This document shows, piece by piece, positions 45,890 through 54,372 of a DNA stretch of 64,000 nt. Both the position numbers and the translations under genes were made by a program. The DNA is from Trinickia caryophylli (GTDB lineage: Bacteria > Pseudomonadota > Gammaproteobacteria > Burkholderiales > Burkholderiaceae): the NCBI RefSeq assembly GCF_034424545.1, contig NZ_CP139970.1, positions 3,162,001-3,226,000 on the forward strand, read 5' to 3'. Each line of letters starts with the position of its first letter. Position 1 is the first letter of the stretch. The notes beneath the pieces are model-generated. The model had not been told where the DNA came from. It did no database searches and was given only the letters and a program-made list of their open reading frames with translations.

Positions 45890-46762
45890 TCACGCAGGCA
45901 CGAGGACGACGAGCAGCAGATCTTCGCGGTGCGCCGGCTTGAACGTGATCTGCTCGTAGACGAGCCGGCCCTTGCCCGGATGATCGAACTCGCGCGTGCC
46001 GACCTCGCGCTCGCCCACGTCCTGCGAGGCCCAAAAGCGCGCGAACGCCTCGTTTTCGGCGGCGAGCGTGTCGATGAGCGCGCGCGTCGGCGCGTCGTTG
46101 AGGTGGCGGATGGAATCCGCGCGGAACTGTGCCACCAGCCGGCGCGCGCGTGTTTCCCAATCGACGATCAACGAGCGGGCCGCGGGCGACGTGAACGTGA
46201 AGCGCAGGAGGTTGCGTTCGTGTGTGGCGTCGGCGGGCGAGCCGTCGAGCCAGCCGACGAACAGTTCCGCCGCAGGCGCGTTCCAGGCGAGGGCATTCCA
46301 CTGGCGATCGAGGACGTAGGCGGGAGCCGTGAGGTGCTCCACCGTGGCGATCAGCGCCATCGGCGCCTCGGCCGCCGCCTGCGCGGGCTCGGCCGGATCG
46401 CGTTCGCCCGCGAGCTCGAACAGGTAGCCGCGCTCGGCACGCGTGAGCTGCAGCGCCACGGCGATGCGCGCGAGCGCGTCGGCCGAAGCGGACACCGGGC
46501 GTCCTTGCTCGATCCAGGTGTACCAGGTCGGGCTCACGCCGCATAACTGGGCGACCTCCTCGCGCCGCAGCCCCGGTGTGCGGCGGCGCGGCCCAGGAGG
46601 CAGGCCCACCGCCAGCGGGGAGAGCCGCTCGCGATGAGCCCGGATGAACTCGCCGAGCGCGCGTGCCGGTGTTTCGGTCAACGGGCCCCCCGCGGTCCGG
46701 GGCGCGGCGGACGGCCCCGACATGGCGGGCCGAGGCGGACGATCGGTCGACGAGGAGGCCAT
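45890..46762 (-). CDS. XRE-family regulator with MmyB-like ligand domain
   Basis: A 290-residue regulator. After a Pro-rich N-terminus of about 30 residues comes a helix-turn-helix domain (LGEFIRAHRERLSP, RRTPGLRREEVAQLCGVSPT, WYTWIEQGRPVSAS), then the MmyB-like ligand-binding domain (VLDRQWNALAWNAPAAELFV, LRFTFTSPAARSLIVDWE, FDHPGKGRLVYEQITF). Actinobacterial and proteobacterial members of this class often control a divergent enzyme gene, here a SAM methyltransferase. The first ATG (46762) is used; one 13 codons in is also possible. Confidence 0.87.
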   Translation of the reverse strand: MASSSTDRPPRPAMSGPSAAPRTAGGPLTETPARALGEFIRAHRERLSPLAVGLPPGPRRRTPGLRREEVAQLCGVSPTWYTWIEQGRPVSASADALARIAVALQLTRAERGYLFELAGERDPAEPAQAAAEAPMALIATVEHLTAPAYVLDRQWNALAWNAPAAELFVGWLDGSPADATHERNLLRFTFTSPAARSLIVDWETRARRLVAQFRADSIRHLNDAPTRALIDTLAAENEAFARFWASQDVGEREVGTREFDHPGKGRLVYEQITFKPAHREDLLLVVLVPA

Positions 46763-47069
46763 GGTCGTTTCGTTGTCGGTTTCGGTTGGATGGATTCGTT
46801 CATCCCGGCCCCGAGCCGGGTGGGTTCGATACCAGGATAATCGCTTGCCTTGTACCGGTACTGCGCGCGTCATATTGTAGCTGCCAGACGTGCATTGATG
46901 CGGTGCATTGATGCGGCTTCGTAACGGCCGATCAGCGTCTGTCGCGCCTTCCGTGCCCCGGTGGCCCATCGGCGTCGAAGGCGGCTGTCGAGGTTGTAGA
47001 AGGCGCCTGTCGTTGGCCGCCGCCCGCGATCGTGCCGTCCCCACGCCCCGCGCAAAAGGAGAAACGAAG
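46763..47069. promoter_or_regulatory. 307-bp divergent region, XRE regulator / methyltransferase
   Basis: It holds both promoters and probably the operator of the XRE regulator. A direct repeat TGCATTGATGCGG (46890-46915 area, two copies) lies near the middle. No hexamer pair stands out enough to call a promoter. Short open frames here have no coding support. Confidence 0.4.
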
Positions 47070-47828
47070 ATGAAACATCAGGAACGAGTCGCCGATGCAT
47101 TCGGTTCCACGGCCGCCGCTTATCTGACGAGCCCAAGCCATGCGAGCGGCGCCGATCTCAAGACACTCGCCGAGCAAGTGGCCGTGACGCCGCAGGCGGC
47201 CGTGCTCGATCTCGGGTGCGGCGCGGGCCACGTGAGCTTTGCCGTCGCGCCACATGTGCGCTCCGTGATCGCCTACGATCTTGCCGAACAAATGCTCGCG
47301 ACCGTCCTCATGGCGGCGCGCGAGCGCGGTTTCACGAACATCGCCACGGAGCAGGGCGCGGCCGAGCGCCTGCCGTTCGCCGACGCCTCGTTCGATTGGG
47401 TGCTGAGTCGCTTCAGCGCGCATCACTGGCACGACGTGCCGCGAGCATTGAGCGAGGTCCGACGCGTGTTGAAGCCGGGGGGGCGGGTGGTGTTCGTCGA
47501 CGTGGTGGGCGCCGATCATCCGATGCTCGATACGCATTTGCAAGCCGCGGAACTCCTGCGCGACGGTTCGCATATTCGCAATTACCGCGCCGACGAATGG
47601 ATGACGTTTTTCGAGCAGGCCGGATTCGCACCGCGCGCGGGAGCGCGCTGGCGCCTGCCGATGCAGTTCGATCAGTGGGTGGCGCGCATGCGCACGCCCG
47701 AGGTGCGGGTAGCGGCGATCCGCTCGCTTTGGGCGGCTGCGCCCGACGAGGTGCGGGAGTATTTCGCCGTGCAGCCCGACGGGTCGTTCGAAATAGACGT
47801 GCAGATGATCGAGGCGAGCGCGAGCTGA
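47070..47828 (+). CDS. Class I SAM-dependent methyltransferase
   Basis: A 252-residue UbiE/type 11-like methyltransferase. Motif I is VLDLGCGAGHVSFAVA, the second acidic strand is VIAYDLAEQML, and the post-motif region is LPFADASFDWVLSRFSAHHW followed by VRRVLKPGGRVVFVDVV. The substrate is unknown: many close family members are annotated only generally. AAAGGAGAAA just before the ATG is a strong ribosome site. It is divergent from the XRE regulator, which probably controls it. Confidence 0.87.
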   Translation: MKHQERVADAFGSTAAAYLTSPSHASGADLKTLAEQVAVTPQAAVLDLGCGAGHVSFAVAPHVRSVIAYDLAEQMLATVLMAARERGFTNIATEQGAAERLPFADASFDWVLSRFSAHHWHDVPRALSEVRRVLKPGGRVVFVDVVGADHPMLDTHLQAAELLRDGSHIRNYRADEWMTFFEQAGFAPRAGARWRLPMQFDQWVARMRTPEVRVAAIRSLWAAAPDEVREYFAVQPDGSFEIDVQMIEASAS

Positions 47829-47875
47829 GCCGGGCAGGCCTGGCTCGGCGGCGCCCGGCCGACGAGCCGGATGAC

Positions 47876-47905
47876 GGCAACAAGCGGGGCGGCAACAAGC
47901 GGGCG
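47876..47905. repeat. 15-bp direct repeat
   Basis: GGCAACAAGCGGGGC and GGCAACAAGCGGGCG stand in tandem between the methyltransferase and the convergent REC-EAL gene. Confidence 0.55.
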
Positions 47906-47942
47906 GATCAGCCTCGAGTCGTCGCCCCGGCGCATCGGCAGC

Positions 47943-49163
47943 TTACGCGAGGGCAGTGTGGCGGCCGGCCCATTCCTCGGCCCATCGCGGCAGTTCCTCG
48001 GGTGCAAGAGGCGGGCCCACGAGCGCGCCCTGCGCTACTTCGCAGCCCATCGCACGCAGGACGCGCCAATCGTCCTCATCGTCGATGCCCTGTGCGATCG
48101 TGCGCATGTTCAGCTGCCGTGCGAGCGACAAGCTCGCCTTGACGATGGCGCCGAGCGACTCGTCGCGGCTCGCGCCGTGCACGAAGCTCTGATCGAGCTT
48201 GAGTTCGTCGAAGGGAATGTCGCGCAACTGGGCAAGCGCCGATTCTCCCGTGCCGAAATCGTCGATGAGCAGGCTGATCCGCTTGAGGCGCAGGCGCGTG
48301 AGCACGTCGAGCGAGATCAGGCGGTCGCGGGCGAGCCGCGCCTGCTTGACCTCGAGCACGAGGCGCGAGAGCGGAAAACCGACGCGCGTGGCAGCATCGA
48401 CGATGAAATCGGGAAAGTCGAGCGATGCGAGATCGTCGACGGACAAATTGATGCCCAGCCGGAAATCGGGGCCCAGCGCCTGCCATTGCAGCGCCTCGGC
48501 GAGCATGGCGGGCAGCAGGCCGCGGGTGAGGCCTCCAATGACGCCATGCTGTTCCGCCGTGTGGAGGAACCGGTCCCCGATCACGACGCCGTCGCGCGGG
48601 TGCCGCCAACCGATCAGCGCCTCGACACCCGTGACCTCGCCGGTGGCGAATGCGGCCTGGGGCTGGTAGCGCGTGACGATGGCGCCGCTGGCGATGGCTT
48701 CGCGCAATTCGTCGGCCGAATAGGCAGCCTGCTCCGAGGGCGGCTGCGCCGACTCACCGGCCCTCGCCGAAAGCCGTTGCTGAAGCTGTTCGCGTGTGGC
48801 CGGCTTCGCGAGCGAGCCGAGCACGCGCAGCCCGCGCGAGTAGGCGAGTTTTTCGGCGCTCTTCAGCACGCGCGCGTCTTCGCCACTCACTAGCACGACT
48901 TGCCCGTCGTAGCCGCGCTCCACCAACTGACGGAGGAATTCCACGCCGTCCATGCCCGGCATCTGCAAATCGGTGAAGACGACGCCGATGTCGTGGTTCT
49001 CGTCGGCGAGCGCGTCGAGCGCCTCCTGCGCGTGCTCGTACGAGAGGATTTCTTCGTAGCCGAGCTGGGTGAGCTGGCGCACGAGTACCTTGAGCACGAA
49101 TGGCTCGTCGTCGACCACCAATATCTTGCGTTGCCTGCCGGTGGTGTCGGGGATGCCGGTCAT
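47943..49163 (-). CDS. Response regulator with REC and degenerate EAL domain
   Basis: A 406-residue protein. The receiver domain covers residues 12-130 (KILVVDDEPFVL, phospho-acceptor Asp65, Lys120), the EAL domain about 145-400. This is the layout of RocR-type cyclic-di-GMP phosphodiesterases. EAL is kept (Glu181), as are Asn239, Glu271, Asp301-Asp302 (IDDFGTG) and Lys322. However, the usual AEGVE motif reads AQGID, so the catalytic glutamate is Gln358 and the second one Asp361; LEITE reads LEVKQ. Reduced or lost hydrolysis is likely. It is the last gene of the operon with the two-receiver regulator and hybrid kinase. Confidence 0.88.
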   Translation of the reverse strand: MTGIPDTTGRQRKILVVDDEPFVLKVLVRQLTQLGYEEILSYEHAQEALDALADENHDIGVVFTDLQMPGMDGVEFLRQLVERGYDGQVVLVSGEDARVLKSAEKLAYSRGLRVLGSLAKPATREQLQQRLSARAGESAQPPSEQAAYSADELREAIASGAIVTRYQPQAAFATGEVTGVEALIGWRHPRDGVVIGDRFLHTAEQHGVIGGLTRGLLPAMLAEALQWQALGPDFRLGINLSVDDLASLDFPDFIVDAATRVGFPLSRLVLEVKQARLARDRLISLDVLTRLRLKRISLLIDDFGTGESALAQLRDIPFDELKLDQSFVHGASRDESLGAIVKASLSLARQLNMRTIAQGIDDEDDWRVLRAMGCEVAQGALVGPPLAPEELPRWAEEWAGRHTALA

Positions 49164-49192
49164 CGTTGTAACGTCCTCAGTCTGATGCGGGT

Positions 49193-49216
49193 GTCGTGTG
49201 GTCGTGTGGTCGTGCG
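49193..49216. repeat. 8-bp tandem repeat, three units
   Basis: GTCGTGTG, GTCGTGTG and GTCGTGCG in the 68-bp gap between the two response-regulator genes. It lies upstream of the REC-EAL ribosome site and is prone to length change. Confidence 0.55.
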
Positions 49217-49231
49217 ATTGTGTGATCGGCT

Positions 49232-50290
49232 TTACGCGGCCCTGACGGGAAGGAACAAGCGCAGCTTCTCGAGAAGCGTGTTGCGGTCGAACGGCTTGAC
49301 GAGAAAGTCGACGGCGCCGGCCTTCAGGCTCTCGACGACGATGTTCCGCTCGCTGTGGCCCGTCACCATGACGATCGGCACGTGCGCGAACTGCGCGATC
49401 GACTTGATCCAGCGCGTTGCCTCCACGCCGTTCGTGTCGGGCAGTCCCACGTCCATCAGCACGAGCTCGGGCTTGTGTTCCCACATCTGCGCCTGGGCCT
49501 CGGCGCCGCTGGCGGCAAAAACGAGGCGGATCTCCTGCCCCGCGAGCAGCCGCGCGATCAGCTTTTGCTGGAAGTCGTCGTCTTCGACCATCAGGACGAC
49601 GGGCCGATCGTCGCGAGCCGGCGCAGGGGCGGCGTGGGGGTCGAGAGACGCCGCCCGCGTGGCCGGCTGGGCGACTGGCGGCGACATCTCGGGTGCCGAC
49701 GGGCCCGACACGCCCGGTGCCGGATGCACGGCAGGGGCGGCGCCCGTCGGAACCGCGGTGGCGGCGGGCCCGGCAACAGGCCGTGGGGCGGCGGGGGACG
49801 CCGGCTGTTGCGGCGCGGCGCGCAGCCATGATTCGCCCGCGCGTGACTGCGCGCGCATGAGCCGCAGCGACTGGTGCACGGCCATGCGGATACGCGCGGC
49901 GTCGTGCGTCACGGGCCAGAAAAGCACGTAGTCATCGAAGTGCTCCTTGCGGCACAGCTCATACACGTTCCAGAGATCGCGCGAGTTGCACAGCACGATC
50001 GTGCGGTGCGGCACCGTGTGCACGATCGTACCGAGCCGGTAGAGCCCGAGGTAGTAGCGCTGCGCCGCCTCGAGCGTGTCGAACGCGAGCACGAGCACAG
50101 AAGGGCGGTGCGTTTCGAAGTCTTCGACGGCCGCTTCGGGCTTGATCGACAGGTGCACGTTGCCGAATTCGTCGCGAAGCAGTTTTTCGACGAGTTCTGC
50201 GTCGGCGACGGCTTCGGTGGCCACGAGAATCGAGGCGCGTTCGGCGGACAGGTCGGATTCGTTGAACATCGTTCGGCCCCAGTTTGTCAT
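49232..50290 (-). CDS. Response regulator with pseudo-receiver and C-terminal receiver
   Basis: A 352-residue protein. Residues 15-145 look like a receiver fold without the phospho-aspartate (ILVATEAVADAELVEKLLRD, VLVLAFDTLEAA). A Pro-Ala linker (about 155-225) follows, then a complete receiver (VVLMVEDDDFQQKLI, Asp280 in LVLMDVGLPDTNG, Lys332). There is no DNA-binding or enzymatic output domain, so it probably works by protein contact, for example passing phosphate from the kinase. The start overlaps the kinase stop by ATGA. An ATG 7 codons later is possible. Confidence 0.83.
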   Translation of the reverse strand: MTNWGRTMFNESDLSAERASILVATEAVADAELVEKLLRDEFGNVHLSIKPEAAVEDFETHRPSVLVLAFDTLEAAQRYYLGLYRLGTIVHTVPHRTIVLCNSRDLWNVYELCRKEHFDDYVLFWPVTHDAARIRMAVHQSLRLMRAQSRAGESWLRAAPQQPASPAAPRPVAGPAATAVPTGAAPAVHPAPGVSGPSAPEMSPPVAQPATRAASLDPHAAPAPARDDRPVVLMVEDDDFQQKLIARLLAGQEIRLVFAASGAEAQAQMWEHKPELVLMDVGLPDTNGVEATRWIKSIAQFAHVPIVMVTGHSERNIVVESLKAGAVDFLVKPFDRNTLLEKLRLFLPVRAA

Positions 50291-53200
50291 TTGGTTTCAA
50301 TCGCGAGCAACTGCTCGAGCGAGTCTTCGACCGCGGCGAGCGCCGTATCGAACTGCTTTGCCCAGTTGGCGAGCAACGCGAGATCGCCGGCCTTGCCCGC
50401 ATTTTCGAGCTCGGCGCACAGGTCGCCGAGCGCCATCGCGCCGACGGAGCGCGAGGACGATTTGAGCTTGTGGGCGATCGCACCCGCCTCGCGGCCGCGC
50501 CCCGCGTCGCAGTGCACACGCAGCTCGGCCGCGAGCCGCCCCACCGACTGCTGATAGTCGGCGAGCAACTCGCGCACCACCTCGGGATCGTCGCCGACGA
50601 TTCCCTTGAGCACGTCGAGGTCGACGGCCGTCGTGGGGGCCGCATCGCGCGTGGCCGGCTCCGGCTGCGCTTCGACCGCCGCACGGCTTGCCTCGGGCGC
50701 GCGGAAGTGCGTTTCGAGCACGGCCTGCAGCCGGTTGAGCTGCAGCGGCTTGGTGAGGTAGCCGTCCATGCCCACCGCCTTGGCGCGCGTGGCCTCGCCC
50801 TGCACGGCGTTGGCCGTCAGCGCGACGATCGGCAGCCGCGTGCCGGGCGCCTCTTCGCGCCGTATCGTTTCGACGAGCTCGTAGCCGTCCATCTCGGGCA
50901 TGTGCAGGTCCGTCAGCAGTAGCGCATAGCGGTGGGCGCGCCACAGCGCGAGCGCTTCGCATCCGTCGCTCGCGATCTCGGCCACGTGTCCGAGCAAAGC
51001 GAGCTGGCGCAGGATGACCTTCTGATTGATCGCATCGTCCTCGGCCACGAGAATGAGGCGTCCCTGCTCGCGAGCCTGGGCTACCGACAGCGCCGGCCCG
51101 ACGGGTGCGATGCGCGCCTGCTCGCGGGCGTCGCCGCCGCTCTGGGCGGCCGAACGGCTGACGGCCACGGCATTGGGGTCGACGTCGAGCGGCAGCCGCA
51201 CCGTGAACGTGGAGCCTGTGCCTACCGTGCTGCGGACCGAGATCGTGCCGCCCATCAGATCGACGAGGCGCCGGCAGATGGCAAGGCCCAGGCCGGTGCC
51301 CCCGAAGCGCCGCGTCGTCGACGCCTCCGCCTGCGTGAACGGCTTGAACAATTTCGGCAGCGTCTCCGCCGACATGCCGATACCGTTGTCCTCGATGTCG
51401 ATCGAGACTTCGACCCGGCCCGCGGCGAGCGGCGCTACCGTAACGCGCACCCGCACGCATCCGGGCTTGTCGGCGCGGCCGCCCGAAAACTTGATCGCGT
51501 TGCCGACGAGGTTATAGAGCACCTGCCGCAGCCGCGTGTCGTCCGAGAGCACGGCTTGCGGCAGATCGGCCGCGATCGACTTTTCGAGCGTGACGCCCGC
51601 GCGTTCGGCCACCGGCTTGAGCGACTGGCACAGCCCCGTGGTGAGATGCCCGATCGAGACGGGTACGCGCTCGATATGCAGGCGTCCCGCTTCGATCTTG
51701 GAAAAGTCGAGGATATCGTCGATGAGCGTGAGCAGCGCATGCGCCGACTCGCGCACGGTGGTGACCATGTCGCTCTGATCGGCCGTGAGGCCGGTCTGGC
51801 TCAGCACTTCGATCATGCCGATCACGCCGTTCATCGGTGTGCGGATCTCATGACTCATGGCCGCGAGGAAGGCGCTCTTCGCACGCGAGGCGGCTTCGGC
51901 GTCCGCGCGTGCCTGCTCGAGCTGGCGCGTGGCGTGCCGGCTCTCGGTCACGTCGCGCGCCGTCGCGTAGATGAGGCCGTCGAGCTGAATGGCTTTCCAC
52001 GCGAGCCAGCGCACCGAGCCGTCCTTGCATATGTAGCGGTTCTCGAAATGCTCGATCGGCTCGCCGGTGCCGTGGCGCGCGATTTCGGCGACGGTTGCCG
52101 CGCGGTCCCCAGGGTGGACAAAATCGATGAACGGGCGCGACATGAGCTCCTCGTCCGACCAGCCGAGCACGTGCGAGAACGCGGGGTTGACGCGTTTGAA
52201 ATTGCCGGTCGGGTCGGCAAGACAGATCAGATCGAGCGAAAGGTCGAAAAGCCGGTCGCGCTGCGTCTCGGCCTCTTTGCGGCTCGTCACGTCCTGCAGG
52301 ATCACGAGCGCGCCGGGCACGCCGTCCGTTTCGTACGGCACGGCCGTCATCTCGCCGAGGAAGGCGCTGCCGTCCAGGCGCAGCCAATGTGCCTCGCGCG
52401 CCGAGGTGGCCGTTTGCGAATGTACGAGGCGCGCCATGCGCGTTTCCATCGTCGCGCGGCTGTCGGCATGAAGGAATTCGACGAGCGGCAGGCCGCGAAT
52501 CTGGGCGCTCGAGTAGGCACCGAGCATGGCGAGCGCCTTTGCATTGGCGAACGCGATCGTGAGGTCCTGGATCAGGAAGACCGCGAACGGCGACAGCTCG
52601 ATCAACTGGCGATAGCGCGCTTCGCTGCGCACGAGCGCTTCCTCGTTCGCCTGCTCGCGCGTCACGTCGCGAATGAGCGCCATCACGCCGGCCGAGTTCT
52701 TGCCACGCCGCTCGAGGCGCACTTCATAGACCGCCGGCTGAGTGCGATCGAGACGGAACATCGCGCTTTGCGTGCTCTCGTGCAGCGCGCTGCCCGAAAG
52801 CAGCGCGGTGAAGCGTGCGATCTCGTCGAGGCTGCCGGCGCTCACGTCATCGCGAAAGAGGGCTTCGGCGATATCGGCCGGGGTGGCGGTCGAAACCTGA
52901 TCCTCGGCCCAGCCGAGCAGGGAAAGCAGGTGCGGGTTGTAGCCGTCGATGCGGCCTTCGGCGGAAAAGCCGACCGCGGCATCGGGGATCGCCTTGAAGA
53001 GCGCTTCGGCCCGCTCGGCTTCCTTCGTCTTGCGCTCGTGGGCCTCGCGCTCGCTCAGCGAGGCGGCCTCGAGGCGGCGCATGAGCCGGCCCTGGTAGAA
53101 CGCAGCGGAAAGAATCAGCAGTGTCAGCACGATGCCGGCGACGACGAGCACCAGCATGCGCTGACGGTATGCAGCGAGATATTCCTCGTTCGAGAATCCG

Positions 53201-54027
53201 ACCATCACCGCCAACGGATAGGTGGCGAGCGTGCGGTAGCTGATCGTGCGGCGGATGTGATCGAACGGGCTTACCGCTTCGAGCTCGCCCTGCGGCGCGT
53301 GGCCAAGCGCGATGCGCAGCGGCGACCTGGCGGGGATGGGCCAGTTCGTATCGTGATGCTCGCCCGCGCGGCGTGCGCGAATGATGTAATCCTCGGTGCC
53401 GATGATGCCGATCAGGCCCTCGCGGCCGAGATGCTGCGATTCGAGCATCTCGGTGAGGAGCGCGGGCGGCACCGATACCACGACCACGCCGATGAAGCGC
53501 CCTTGCGAGTCGTTGATGCGCCGCGAGAGTTGAATCGACATCTCGCCGCTCACGCGATCGATGACGGGTTTGCTGATGAAGAGCCGCGTGCTGCGATCGT
53601 AGATGTGCGTGCGATAGTAGTCGCGGTCCGCATGGTCGATCGGCTCGAAACCGGGGAACGTGGACGCCCGCAGCATGCCATGCTTGTCGATGACGGCGAC
53701 TTGCGTGAAGACGTCCAGATCGACGAGCCCCGAATGCACGTAGTTGTCGAGCCCCACCTCCACGCCTTCGCGCTTGACGAGCCAGGTCACGACGTCGGCA
53801 ACCTGATTGGCCTCGCGCAGCAGCCGCGTGGTGTGCGCGGCGAGCGCGTTGGCCAGCGTGGCCGCCTGCTGGCGCTCGCTTTCCCGCTCGCTTTTGAGAT
53901 CCCACGTGGAAAACGCGCCCAGGGCGATCCACAGCGCCACGACGAGGCCGAGCCCCGTGGCGTATGAGACGCGCAGCTTCCGGTGGGTCTGCGTGCCGAG
54001 GAGTCGTAGTCGCGAAGCGTGGCTCAT
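50287..54027 (-). CDS. Hybrid sensor histidine kinase (dCache-PAS-HisKA-HATPase-REC-Hpt)
   Basis: A 1246-residue membrane kinase. Two membrane segments (about 21-40 and 289-311) flank a periplasmic double-Cache-like sensor. Three PAS domains follow (about 340-455, 467-585, 590-700). Then come HisKA with His726 in [17 protein letters not shown], the ATPase with [14 protein letters not shown] and [10 protein letters not shown], a receiver with Asp1040 ([13 protein letters not shown]), and an Hpt domain with His1186 ([11 protein letters not shown]). It is a full four-step phosphorelay in one chain, like BvgS/EvgS or RocS-type kinases. A candidate sigma-28 promoter and two hairpins lie upstream. 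It overlaps the next gene by 4 bp. Confidence 0.92.
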   Translation of the reverse strand: MSHASRLRLLGTQTHRKLRVSYATGLGLVVALWIALGAFSTWDLKSERESERQQAATLANALAAHTTRLLREANQVADVVTWLVKREGVEVGLDNYVHSGLVDLDVFTQVAVIDKHGMLRASTFPGFEPIDHADRDYYRTHIYDRSTRLFISKPVIDRVSGEMSIQLSRRINDSQGRFIGVVVVSVPPALLTEMLESQHLGREGLIGIIGTEDYIIRARRAGEHHDTNWPIPARSPLRIALGHAPQGELEAVSPFDHIRRTISYRTLATYPLAVMVGFSNEEYLAAYRQRMLVLVVAGIVLTLLILSAAFYQGRLMRRLEAASLSEREAHERKTKEAERAEALFKAIPDAAVGFSAEGRIDGYNPHLLSLLGWAEDQVSTATPADIAEALFRDDVSAGSLDEIARFTALLSGSALHESTQSAMFRLDRTQPAVYEVRLERRGKNSAGVMALIRDVTREQANEEALVRSEARYRQLIELSPFAVFLIQDLTIAFANAKALAMLGAYSSAQIRGLPLVEFLHADSRATMETRMARLVHSQTATSAREAHWLRLDGSAFLGEMTAVPYETDGVPGALVILQDVTSRKEAETQRDRLFDLSLDLICLADPTGNFKRVNPAFSHVLGWSDEELMSRPFIDFVHPGDRAATVAEIARHGTGEPIEHFENRYICKDGSVRWLAWKAIQLDGLIYATARDVTESRHATRQLEQARADAEAASRAKSAFLAAMSHEIRTPMNGVIGMIEVLSQTGLTADQSDMVTTVRESAHALLTLIDDILDFSKIEAGRLHIERVPVSIGHLTTGLCQSLKPVAERAGVTLEKSIAADLPQAVLSDDTRLRQVLYNLVGNAIKFSGGRADKPGCVRVRVTVAPLAAGRVEVSIDIEDNGIGMSAETLPKLFKPFTQAEASTTRRFGGTGLGLAICRRLVDLMGGTISVRSTVGTGSTFTVRLPLDVDPNAVAVSRSAAQSGGDAREQARIAPVGPALSVAQAREQGRLILVAEDDAINQKVILRQLALLGHVAEIASDGCEALALWRAHRYALLLTDLHMPEMDGYELVETIRREEAPGTRLPIVALTANAVQGEATRAKAVGMDGYLTKPLQLNRLQAVLETHFRAPEASRAAVEAQPEPATRDAAPTTAVDLDVLKGIVGDDPEVVRELLADYQQSVGRLAAELRVHCDAGRGREAGAIAHKLKSSSRSVGAMALGDLCAELENAGKAGDLALLANWAKQFDTALAAVEDSLEQLLAIETK

Positions 54028-54145
54028 AAGTTGGCAAATGATGTCGACCGATACGGCTATCGACGTCCTTCCCTGCGCCTGCTATGCGGCGCAACGACGC
54101 CGCGAGCCGCGCGAAGACGCGCGCGAAATCAATCGGATTGCTGTT

Positions 54146-54184
54146 CGATCGCGTGGTGCGATCGGCCACTCGAAAACGAGTGGC
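54146..54184 (-). promoter_or_regulatory. Two abutting hairpins in the kinase mRNA leader
   Basis: On the minus strand GCCACTCG-TTTT-CGAGTGGC (8-bp stem) is directly followed by CGATCGC-ACCAC-GCGATCG (7-bp stem), with no spacer. They would form at the very 5' end of the transcript from the candidate sigma-28 promoter, about 120 nt before the ATG. They may stabilise the mRNA or bind a regulator. Confidence 0.5.
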
Positions 54185-54194
54185 TTCGAGACTT

Positions 54195-54221
54195 TTAACG
54201 ACCGCGAGGCACTGAACTTTA
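54195..54221 (-). promoter_or_regulatory. Candidate sigma-28 (FliA) promoter of the kinase operon
   Basis: On the minus strand TAAAGTTC (54221-54214), an 11-bp spacer, and GTCGTTAA (54202-54195). The E. coli FliA consensus is TAAAGTTT-N11-GCCGATAA, so 13 of 16 positions match with the exact spacer. The predicted start is near 54188. Confidence 0.55.
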
Positions 54222-54283
54222 ATGCTGGAAGACCCCTAAATCGGGGCGCGAGCGGCACGCCGCCGGCCGGTGCCGCGAGCGAA

Positions 54284-54317
54284 AAGGGCTGCGCATACCG
54301 AGGTACGCGCAGCCCTT
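54284..54317 (-). terminator. Rho-independent terminator of ppc
   Basis: An 11-bp stem AAGGGCTGCGC / GCGCAGCCCTT with a 12-nt loop is followed on the minus strand by TT (TTTT including the stem end). It lies 55 bp after the ppc stop and separates ppc from the kinase operon. With the promoter and hairpins above, this accounts for the 345-bp gap at 54028-54372. Confidence 0.7.
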
Positions 54318-54372
54318 GAGGTTTTCCCTTAGGCCCTGGACAAAGAGGAGCGGATCAACTTGGGCGACGTAC

